A DNA stretch of 64,000 bases from NCBI GenBank assembly GCA_922989275.2, contig OV277868.1, positions 46,374,216-46,438,215 on the forward strand, read 5' to 3'. The notes beneath the pieces were generated by a model that saw nothing but the letters and a program-made list of their open reading frames with translations, searched no databases and was not told the DNA's origin. Made by a program: the position numbers and the translations under genes. This document shows, piece by piece, positions 15,301-27,300 of this stretch (positions are counted from its first letter, which is position 1; each line of letters opens with the position of its first letter). The stretch comes from Gari tellinella. Lineage: Eukaryota; Mollusca; Bivalvia; Cardiida; Psammobiidae.

Positions 15301-18300
15301 TGAGAAAGATTAAATTAAAATTGTGGCCTCTAGAGTGTAAACACTAAAATTGTCGACGACGGACATTCAAGGATTGCAAAAGCTCACCCTGAGCTAAAAA
15401 GCAACGCAAGAAGTATTTCCTACACTCTAGCAGATGGAAGCTTAAAGCAGACTAAAACAGGGCTCAAAATAAGAGGGGGGTAAACTGAACAAATCCAACA
15501 TTTTCAGCACTAAATCCTATCGTGTAACTACTCAGATTCGTCTAGAAGAGACAATTCTAATGAGTAGTAACACAATGGGATTTAAAGCAGAAATCAAGAT
15601 TTTAGTTTTTGAAATACTCCCTTTATCTGAAGCCCTGCTGAAAGTAGAGCAGAATGGGCCTTAAGGCACATTCTTCTTTACATTCAACCTGCTTTAACTC
15701 TTTCCTCCCTGAAACTTTAAATGGACAATTCCAGTTTCGATTTTAGTCTAGTCCATTTCTGGCTTTTAATGGTTGTTTTTGTCCATTTTTGGCATTATGA
15801 CAAACAGTGAAGACCCTGATCAGAGGGCTCCTTTCGGAGCCCTCTGATCTGGGTCTTCACTGTTTGCACAGGATAAGTGAACTATTCACATGTACACTGT
15901 TTGAAAAGGACGCCTATATGCGGGACTAGGGTTCAAAGGGTTAAGAGGTCAATCAAGGGATGCAGCAGTTGGCCTGGGACTCTATTGTTTGCTATGCATT
16001 AAATCTAGTTTCTTACAGCACAACCTGTATACTTTTTAGAGAGTAATGGGGCTGCTTTGTCGCTCCCAAAAAGGCCACTGAAAAATACATGTCATGCATA
16101 AGAACTTGAAGAGGAATATTTATATACAGTAAAATCTCTCTATTACGACCATTAAATCGAAGGATAATTGGTTGTATCAAAGACAGGTGACAGCTTAAAG
16201 CATGGTGACAGTCAAACAGAAAGCTCCTAAAGGAGCTTTCTGTTACCTTGCTTTAAGCAGTCACCTGCCGTAAACACCTTATAATTAACACAACTTAGTG
16301 GTTGTAATAGAGAGGTTTTACTGTATCTTGTGAGGCGTATACATACCTGAACAGTGTCTTGCTCCAAGTTGTTTGGGTCCGGTGGGACATGTAACCTCAT
16401 CTCCATCAGAGAGACAGCTGCGTCGTCATTCTGGTGAAACTCAAGAGTGATTTCATTCTTCGATGGGATCGACTTGGAGACATTATTCATGGGGACTTCA
16501 AACATCAGATTGTTGTCATTCATAAAGTTCAGACCATTGCCTGGAACGAAAATGAATAGGATGGGAACTAAATTATAGATATTCAGGGCTTAAGATAAGA
16601 GGGAGTAAAATAAACACATTCAACATTTTCTCACTCATTTCAGTATTGAATCCTAAGGTTTTTGAAGCATAAATTCTTTTAATTAAGCTGATGTTTATAC
16701 ATTACATCGACCCTAAAATCCATTTCCAAAATATAGTCCAGGACAGATACAGTGACCTGGAAAGAATTTTTTTCTATGTGACTATGGCCCATCATCTATA
16801 ATTTTTTATGTGACATTTCAAAAATCTATGTGACATTTTGAAATTTTATGGGCCAATTTTTAAAATGCTTAGATTTCAATAAAAATCAATGTTTTTTACA
16901 TACCTTTATTCGTAAGTAAGAACTTAAACAGGTATACTATTTCTGAACTAAAGGTGTGTGGCATATCTGATTGAAAAATAGATAATCATATGATACAAAG
17001 TGCACAACCCTATGCATTTGTATTCGTTCTAGTTTGTTAAATTAAGTCTAGAGGGCGTATCGCGGGTGTAGCCCATACTGTTGTAGCAGACGGAGTTGGG
17101 TCGATTGCTATTAATTATGACAAATACTTACATAACTTGTTGACTATTCATCCCCAAATGATCAAATTCTATAAAACATCCAATCAATCACCTGAAATAT
17201 CCGTCAGTCTGGTGTTTTCAGCTATTTTATTTAGTAACAGGTTCGACGAAAAAGTTCAAACTTTCCTTCAAATCCGTTGTATCTGATAGACAAGTGTCCA
17301 ATTTAGAATCGTTTTCTCAGTCTATTAACTGTATAATTCATATTTAGAATCGCGTCTTATGAAGAAAGAATTCGATCCCGGCGTGTGCTGGTTTTTTTTA
17401 CTTTGTTGTATCTCTCAATCGTAAATCTTTCCAGAAATGTCCACGTTTAGTGTCCTCGATTTTGTCGAGGCGCCATTTTGTTTCGAGTCAATTTCAAAAT
17501 ATGACAGCGCTATTTTTAATGCCGTTTTATTTGTCAATATCTCCTATTGAAAACAGTCTTACAAAGATGAAAAAGACATAATACTTTGTAAAACCGACAA
17601 AAAAAGACGCCTAAGAACCATCTTTTTTACTTGTAACACACGTAACGGTAATACACATATGCCAAAACACGGGTGTTCGCAACATATAGGGCCTATTGAA
17701 ATGTGCATAGAAATTCTGCTTCGCAATTTCGGCATATCTCTTTATTTTCTAATGGGTTTTTTCATAATGTATCGTTGGAAAATCAATTCAAGAAATTAAC
17801 TGTCGATCTACATTCATATAAAATGTTCCCGAGTATCATTCCGTTATACGCGTCCAAGCTGTTGTGTTTGGGAATGAAATCGGAATACTTTGCTATTTTC
17901 GCACAAAAAAATGTCGGAATTGGCAAGAAGTTTCGATTTGTTTAAGGTAAATTTCGATGTTTAATTCCACAACGTGCAGCTAATTTCTATTGAAAAAAGA
18001 CGATTAAATCCTCCAGAAAAACGAATTAGTTGTTAAACGATAGAATCAAGCCATCTAGCATACAGGACATTTTGCATTTGAAAATTATGGTAAGATAAAA
18101 TCGGCGAGACGCTGGGCGCACCAGTTGGAAATTCTATGTGACATTTTTTATTTTTATGTGACTATGGCGCATGGCGCGTGGGTTTCCAGGTCACTGCAGA
18201 TAGGTGAAAAATTCGCCAAACCTAAAACAAATTGCAAAAGAAATGCGGTTAACATATTTGGGTCCTTTAAGATGTGTTCTATCTAGGGATGTCAACGGAT

Positions 18301-21300
18301 ACCAAAATCACTATTCGGATATCCGTATGAGTATCCGGATAGTATTCGGATATTCGCATCCATTCAAATCACATGGAAAATACCGACGACATTTTTTGTT
18401 GTTGATTATTCAAAAGTAAATTAAATCTGCACGTATATAGGCTGCACGTATCAAATAATTTGTATATATACCGTAATAAAGTTTCTTTGTGGAACAATTA
18501 CTTGTAAATCTTGTTTAATTTCATACCTATTACACGTCGATTCCTATTATTATGATAATTAGTTGCACGCGCTAGCTAATCATGTTAACCTTACATGTAT
18601 TACACATGTGTAGTTTACCGTCGCTGTGTTTGTGCAGCTTCCGGGCCAGTATAAAACAGCCAGTAAACTTCAAACAATGAACTTGTTAACTTAGTCTACT
18701 TTTTTGTGAAATACGTGCAGATTTAATTCACCAATCTTTATAATCGGATATAAAAAGGTCTAGCATCACTCTTGATTTAGAATTGGGACTTGATATGTTT
18801 AGGCCTTTAATAACGTGTTGTCGAATTGCTTATGAAATTACGTAATATGGCTGTAAGCTTTCACACAGAGGAGTGACACCTCCGAGAATTCATCAGAACT
18901 TAAAACAATATCAACTGAAATTGGACAAGAAAAATAATAATAAATGACATAGATCTACTTATTTTAACATTTTACTGACATATCTATCAAATTATCTTAA
19001 ATAGTTCTAAAACTAAAGTTTTATAAGCATAACCCAATTAGCACTAAGTCAAGCTCCTAATACCTCATTAGTGACTTGTGATAATTGCCCCCAGACAATG
19101 CGACCCATGCAGCCCTGCTGATCCAGGCAAACTGTGATAGCCGTTATCAAAACAATGACCTTTAATCCGCGACAAGAACACCATAACAATTACACACATG
19201 TTGTTTTAACTGATGTCAAAGGCCAGTATAGAGCGATGTTTGCAAACTCCGTACACAATTTTACCGCTATGTTACAATAGGGGATCATGGGTAATTGCAC
19301 TGGTTATGTAACAGTTTGATCGCTACCTGTATCTTCAGGCAGACAATGAAATAATCGTCAACGCTTGCGGTAGTATTGGAATTTGAATGGGTTGGTGTCG
19401 TAATTTAAATCAAATAAGTTGAAAAAAAGAGAAATTAAAAAAAAAAAAGTTCGTCCAGAGCTATTCGGATACCGAATTAATATCCGGATATTCGGTGCTA
19501 TCCGAATATCCGGATATCCGGATATCCGAATATCCGTTGACATCCCTAGTTCTATCATGTATTAAAAATCGCCATTGATAGTGTGTGCGCAAATTGGATT
19601 TTTTTCACCTGTAAAATGATACCCGAGTAGTAATAAATGGACAAAAAAATAACAAAATTCGTTCAGAAGTGACACACTGTTCTATTATTGGAAAACACTT
19701 ACAACCATTATAAATGGTAAAACACCTTAATATAATGCAGAATCAGTCTAAGTAAAGAATAAACAAACCATACATGTTGAAATGCACTACATGACCTTCA
19801 CAATCTAAATTTGACCTTGACATTAACTTATATAACGCAAAACACTGAAGTGAACAAATTTAAACTTTTTAAAATTTCTTTCTATATCTATTTATTTCAA
19901 TATGAGTGGCAAACTGTTTTGAGTCTTATCAGACGCCAAATTACCCGGCGTCTGATCTGTATCCCAACTTATTGCAATAGGGAAAGCGCTTATTGTGAAA
20001 TAATAACGTTTTCTCCACTGTAGCTAGACTATACTTGATTATGAATTGAGAATCACAAAACATAAACAAACCTTTCCAGTCTTACTGCTATACACAAAGT
20101 TTAAACCAAGAACATGCGCTATATAACATGGACGTAGCCAGACTTTAATGAATGTTTACGCACATCTGGGAGGGGGTAGGTCTGTCCCCCTCCTGATGGT
20201 GAGGGTGAGGCTCCCCCGCGAGAAAAATGAAAAATAAGAACTGAAATGGTGAGCTATGAAGAGTGTTTGGAGAGATTTAGGGCACTGAATACGATGTATG
20301 TGAACCATACAATTTTTTTTCAAAGCTCCGTTACTATTAGACATAGTAAACATATTTTTTAGGCTTCTGACTTTGCAGTTTTCTAGATCTACTTTGAGTT
20401 TCTGAATCTTGTTTTTGACAAACGCTAGGTTGGGGATGGGGATTCTCCCCCGGACAAAAAAAGAAAAATTAGAACTGGAATGGTGAGCTCTGAAGAGTGT
20501 GTTCTGAGGGTTTGGGGGTACCGAGTTCGATCTGTGTGATAAAATACACGTTTGTTCAGAGCTCCCTTATATAAGACATGATAAAGTTCTTTATGCAGGG
20601 CTGCCATAAGTTGATCTTGCAAACTCCTAAGATTTCCAAATCTTCTATTTTTCAAGCACGATTTGTTAAAGCAGACTGAAATTAAAGCAGAATGTGCTTT
20701 AATGCACACTCTGTTTTACTTTCAGTCTGCTGTAAGCTACCCTCTGCAAGGATAAAAATCACAATTATGAATATTTTGGAAAAATCTGGAAAAATGTCAG
20801 CCCTGTTAATGAGATATTCCTGCCGACTTTGTAGTTTTAACTTGAGATTGACAAATGTTGGCTGACCTACACCGGGGAAAAATGGAAATAAGAACTGAAA
20901 TCGTAAGCTCTGAATTGTGTTTTGTGGCACTGAATAGTGAATACTATCTGTGTGAACGATCTAATTTTTTTAAAAGTTCATTTATATCAGATCTATACAT
21001 AATTATTTTAGGACGAACCTTTAATTCTGCTAAAGGTATTCCATTTTAACACAACCAAGAGGTAATGTAGCACTACATACGTTTTAGCTAGGCTGCCGAC
21101 CTTGTAGTCACTAACTTTTTGAGTTTCTCAATATTGAACTAGACAAGTAGGCCTACTGGTGGGGGTCCAGGCGTCCTCCACCGGTAGATAAATGGAAATT
21201 AGAAATGGAATTGTGAGCTCTGAAATGTGATTGGAGAGATTTCGACATTAATGTTTTGTATGAAATGCCTCTTGTTTTATGTACCTGTATATATGTTGAG

Positions 21301-24300
21301 GGCCTCGTGGAAGATTTGTCTTTACCAAATGAGTTCTCTCGTTAAATAAAGTCTTTATTATTATTATTATTATTATTGTTCCCCCCCCCCCCCCCCCCCA
21401 TCCCACCCCCTAGCCATCGATTACAATGCCATTTTTGGCCATGTTTGATTGTTCATTTTTCAAATTGATGTTACGCACGTGCGTAAGTGCGTATCGCTAG
21501 CTACGCCCCTAATATAACTTCTGATATAGATCTACATATTTATAATAGATATAAATATAGGATCTTACAGGAACGTTCATAAGTAAACTAGTCTTTGAGA
21601 AAATGATAAAAACGAGTCTTGCCGAGTTTTTATCTTTTACTAAAAGACGAGTTTTATAAATCAAATACATTTTGAGTACGAATGTTAGATTCTATTTATA
21701 ACATAATGTGACAATATTATTTATACCACATCGATACTTATTTTAGCTTGCTAGCTGCCCTATATAAGGCAATGAATGGCTCGTGTATGGATCGCTCAAT
21801 TGAGTAAACATGCAAAAGGTAGTTCAAAGGTAAATTCCTACTCGTTCAGGATAAACCATGAGAGCAAACACCCCCTATCCCTTCCAATCTATAGCCACTC
21901 GATCACCGCCACTATATTTGTTTACACATTTTTGACAGCGCGTAGTGATGCACATTTTAGTGAGACAACCTCATGTGCATAGTTAAACCACTTTTTATAT
22001 ACGAGAAATAAACAATGAGTGTTATTTACCGCTCGCACCCTAGGTTATGTTATTAGAAACAATATTAAATGAAAACAGTTCTATTTGAATGTATAGATTA
22101 TTTTTATCAGACTGGCGGTCTGGTTAAACACGTCTCAAAGGACCCAGTAATGCTTGCGCAGTATAGTAACTCTATCACTGAGTAGTCGGAACGGAACGAC
22201 TCAAAGTCACATCTGTATGACCACTGATAGTCATATTTCAGCATGACTTTTAGGTAACACATATTGCGTGTTCATATATATGTATATGTACACTGATTTC
22301 AATAGTCATGCAGGTGTGACTTTGAGTCCTCCAATTTCCGATACACTATGAAAGAGTTCATTCATGTGGCTTGTATATAGGTTTATATATTATATTCCAG
22401 ACTGAAGTCACTTTCAGGACTATAAGAGCAGCTGGAACCTCTGTATTATTTCAAAACACAACGGAACACTGAAGCCAATGCTTTCTGCATGAGTATAGCC
22501 TCGAGTCACAATTGACTATACACTTGCATCTTATTATTGCAAAAAGTTCTGCTGGAGCTGGTGGCATGTCTGTTTCAACAGAAACATATAGATCTAGTCC
22601 GTTGTCCAACTTCTATCCCCAAAGTTTTGCGTCCATTTCGGCTACTTCAGTTCACTTTCGAGTCTAAAGATGAGACAGTGGTATCTAGCTGTAAGTGACG
22701 TTAGTGGCAGGGTGTGTATCTGTACAGTGTTCAAACTGTTGATAGTCTTCTCAGTGAAAAGGCGCAAGCGTAAGTTGATCAAGTCGCTGAAGCTTGATCC
22801 GTTGTACAGTGCAACAAGAATTATATCACAAACATTGGTCACTTGTTCTCGGGATGTTCGTTCTTGAAAATCTGCAAATTAATTCTGTCCGTACCAATTC
22901 ACTAGACTATATCTTTTTCAAAGTTTTCCCTTTCCCAATCGCGAAAATGCGCGAATTTGTATCGCATCCAGTAAAGGCGTGTAAGGCAGAAAGGATATAA
23001 CACATTTGCAAACCAAGAACCTTCTTGGTTTTCTGAATGCTCCAGATTTTCAGCTTTCGGTTTGAAATAGAGTTTTTGTCTGATCGAAAGATAATGTCAT
23101 TTGTCTGAAGATCGGCATGGTAGCACAAGAGAACGAGCAAGTCCGTTTCTTCACCGACGAATGTTGTTGGTTGTCCATATGGAGATTCGACGGCTGTTTT
23201 CGCAATTGTCACATCAGAATCAGCACTGGCATGAATCACTTCACATCCGATAGTTTGAAGTGTTAAAGCAAGAAGATTAATGACAGCTTGCTTGTTTGCA
23301 CTATTTGTCAAGAAATGATCCTTCTTTGAACGAAAAGGGGTATCTTTTGTAAACAGAACATTCTTTCTCCATCAGTTGAAAATCGATTGACTAATAGGAA
23401 TACTAGTGTTCTTTAACCAAATTACGGACTATGAACACAGCTCATTTCTATACTCTGAAAAAATTATGGAAATGTAATTAGATCAGATATAGCAAAATGC
23501 AGTACCCTTAAAATATATCATAATAAAATATATTGTTTTTCCGAAGACCTTTGGATGATAGCCTATTAAACAAGGTATAGGAAACACAAGTGTTACCTGC
23601 TTGAAAAATAAAGAGACTATGGTGGACAGACACTCGGTCAGACAGATAGACAGAAAAACAGACTGACAAGCAGTCAGAGTAGCGATCACTAAGTGTCAAG
23701 ATTTTACTTACAATCTAGATCTACTGTATTTTTTAACCAAAGTAAGGCCAATGTGCACAGCTAAGTTCGATACCCTGACTTTTTTTTAAAGGAACTATAC
23801 TTAAAACATGTATATCCTATTACATTACCCTATATGAATATCATAATCAAAATAGCGGATATTTTTGTTGTTCCGAAGATCTTCGGAGGATAGCCTATTA
23901 AACAACTTACAAGGGATCCCAAGTTTTCTCTCATATCACTATAAATAACGAGTGTGTGATGGATACCGAAATACAGACATTTGGACTTTCAGGCAGACAT
24001 AATAGTGATCCCATGTACATTGAGTGACCAAATTACTTTTAAAAACACATTATTATCGCGAAAAAGTACTTCAGAACAAATAATATATGTAGCCATCTTA
24101 TGGCCAAAATGGGCTTCCGTAGATATTTTTTAAAAAAACGTACGTCAGTAATGAAATTCATTTTATTTCTTTTAGTTTTACTAACAACAAGGAAATACAG
24201 TAAAAGAAGTTCATAATATACAATGCTATCAACATGTTTTGTATTTATAACACATGCAAATACCAGAATCTTGATTTATAGAAGGTGTTCTGGACATACA

Positions 24301-27300
24301 AATACTATTATGACGTCATCAATAGTAAATATTATAATGACGTCATCAAAAGTTTGTAAACTACACGCATTCGGGTGTTTATACCGCATATGCTAAAAAT
24401 CAGACTGTGCGCTTAGAATAAGGTGGAATTAAACATTGTCTGGTAATTTTCATTCTTTATTTGATGGTTTTACCTACCTTTTAATTAAACTATGGAAATC
24501 ACTAGACAATGCCGAGTGCCTGTATCTTATCTGACATATTCCGGTGCTTAACATCCGGGGACAAATACGCAGGTATGGTGGCTCACGTCAGCCAGCAGAA
24601 TTGTAAAATAGATGGCCATATATTTTCGCGAATATTTCGTAAACCGCACCGGATTTTTATGGCGATTTTTTACATAAGCCTTATTTGTCTAATATCTACA
24701 TAATGGAAATAGTTTCATTTCTTTTGCAATTTGTTTGAGGTAAAACCGTATCTGTCCTGGACTAATATTCTAATTCCGGTTTAAGTCTCTTCATCCTTTT
24801 ATCCCATAGTCTGTTTCTGGTTTTGAAGATAGGGGACCACATAAAGCAGTTTAAAAGTAAAGCATAATGTGCCTATAGGCGCATTATGCTTTACTTAACC
24901 CTTTCCCCCATAGAAGCGACTTTTAGCGTATTTAATTTATTCATCCGCTGAAAAAAATAGTTCCAGTTTATACCCTCATGAACAATTATCATAACAAATA
25001 TTTTTATAGAACCTAACAGATGGTAGTTTAAAGCAGGCTGAAAGTAAAGCAGAATGTGCCTTATAATTTTGAAATAATGGGTTAAAGAATACCAACAATT
25101 CTGTGTTTGAATAGATTGACTGTAGATAATATTGATCATATTATATTGACTGACCTTCAAACTTCACCTGTCCCCAGTTCCAACCCTTCACTGACAGGTC
25201 CACTAATAGACTGACTCCACTAATAGACTGACTGTAGATAATATTGATTATATTATATTGACTGACCTTCAAACTTCACCTGTCCCCAGTTCCAGCCCTT
25301 CACGGACAGGTCCACTTTCTCCAATTTGATGTTGTAGTTTTTGGACACAAAAGTGGACAGTTTTTCTTGGTCCTGAAAAAGAAGACAATCAGGAGTTGGT
25401 AGAAATTATTACAGGGCTCCAGATAAGGAGAGTATTTCAAAACTTAAAATCTTTATTTCTGCATTAAACCCTATGGTGTCACCAGGGTTCCCATAGGCTT
25501 TAAATTTTGAGGTGCATGTACCCTCTAGGGCTGATTTTTGGGGGTGCAGACAAATTTCAGAGGGTGCATATGAATCGTTTTCTGTTTCTTCTATTACAAA
25601 GTTAGTTGCGATACCGCAACTGTGTTGCCGATTTAGACCATGGTCTAGAGGCAGTACTGCAGCTATTACAAAGTAGCAATCCGTTATTTAAACAATGGAT
25701 ACGCACCAGGGATGATCTTTGGAAAATTGTGGTTCCACCGCTAAAATTTTATTTCATTTGTTTCGATGTGTACTGTACATATCTCTCACATTATTTCTTA
25801 ACAAGGCAGTCAATTGAGACTGTCACTTAGCTGGCATATTTTCAGACTACACGCGAATGCCTTGGCCTATGCTTAGACTGTGTCTCATTAAATCAGGCAT
25901 TTTCCCCAACATTGTTAATAGACGGGATAAAATACATTTGATAACCCGTCCAGTTTTTCGACTGTGTTGTCAGATTTCGCGTAAATAAATGGCGTCGCTG
26001 TTTTGAAATCGAAAGTGACCAGAAATATTTAAATAGACCTATGACCGGACTTTTTTTTTTAATCATTTATCAGCATTTTTCGAACAAGTCTTCCTCTAAA
26101 TAAGTATTGAATTCTTATAAAAACAAACATTGATAGTAAAAAATAGCGACTTTATCAGGCACAGAGACGGGAAATCCCACAATCTATTTTAAACCGCTAA
26201 ATCATCGGATTCGCGATGCGGGTGAACCAGGCGCTTTACGTATGAAGAATGATAAGAATTGTCAAGCGCCTGACAGACACCATAAGGAAAATGAAAACAA
26301 CTCCAAATTGACTCGTCGGACTTTGACGTTTAACTTGTATTTTGTAGTTTGTTAATAAAAAATGGTCTTCTTACATCCGATTTCGGCATTATCTGCAACA
26401 TAATTCTGTGCGTGCGTGCATGCACGTTCAGGGCATTGATTTTATGCGTGATTTTTTAAAAATTATACGTGAATCACGTACATCTGTACGTGAATGGGAA
26501 CTCTGGTCACTACTCATTAGAATCGTCTTGTAGAGACGATTCTAATGAGTAGTAACAACATAGAGTTTGGTGCTGAAATGAGCAAGAAAATGTTGGTTGT
26601 GTTCTGTCCATTCCCTCTTATCTGGAGCCCTATTAGACTAGAATATAAACTCATTCAGGTGTTTACTTGGCAGAAATAAAACGAAAGCCCTGTTGCAGTT
26701 CCAACACTTTACCCCATTGTCTGCTTTTGAGGTGTTTCTAGTTTTTGAAGACAGGTGGCCACTTAAAGCAGGTTAAAAGTAAAGCAGAATGTGCATTAGG
26801 GCACATTCTTCTTCATTTTCAGCCTGCTTTATCTTATAATAAACTACTGTCTTCTAATCTGTAAGGATATTGGGAATATTTATTTTGCACATTTATTACT
26901 GTATAAAATACAGTCGAACTTCGATATCTCGAACTCGCTTAATTCAAACTATCAGATTTCTTGACACATGAATTTTATTTTTTCATGCTCGGTGAAGTCG
27001 AACATACCCTTATTTCAAAGTTAAAACGTGGCTTAGCCATGTTTTAACTTTGAAATACAGGTAGGTTTGACCTAACCGAGTTCGAGATATCATAATTCAA
27101 CTGTAGAATTTTTATTTCTCCACTGGAGGAAATAATTTAATGCTTGAGTAGTTTAACTATTGACTCACTGGTTCTTTAAAGCCATCATATCTGTGTATAT
27201 GTCCATTATGCAATGTTAGTTTGAGGCAAAATCCCTTGGCCCGCTTCAGCCAAGCCACTTTATCGATGTCCGAGTCTTGGAACTGGTCCACCTTGCCCGT

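Larger units (their letters stand above)
11890..15401 (+). mobile_element. Tandem-array element T4, 161-bp units, split by a 2.3-kb element
   Basis: It has the same unit as T2 (CTAGAGTGTAAACAC near 12146, 12306, 12470, 12628, 12789 and 15335). It starts abruptly at the T3 tail without its own head and ends CACCCTGAGCTAAAA at 15401. It is interrupted at 12857-15196. Confidence 0.78.
20129..21510. mobile_element. DNA element with TSD (T/A)ATATAAC and about 300-bp internal repeats
   Basis: The left end ATGGACGTAGCCAGAC and the right end (reversed) AGGGGCGTAGCTAGCG are imperfect TIRs, both followed inside by TACGCAC motifs. Flanks TATATAAC and AATATAAC match at 7 of 8. Inside, units with GGTGAGCTCTGAAGAGTGT recur near 20249, 20482, 20907 and 21215. 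It encloses family G copy 1 and a LINE tail. Confidence 0.72.

Noticed and set aside
17703..17945. 80-codon open frame beginning MHRNSASQ
   Set aside because: It lies inside a non-autonomous hAT-like element and has no similarity to a transposase or any family I know.
20425..20930. Open frames of 80-95 codons on the minus strand
   Set aside because: They run through the internal repeats of the 20129-21510 element and a MITE palindrome; they are not coding.
22642..22867. Plus-strand open frames opposite the 22.4-23.3 kb region
   Set aside because: They are the complement of the pseudogene on the minus strand, which has recognisable motifs.
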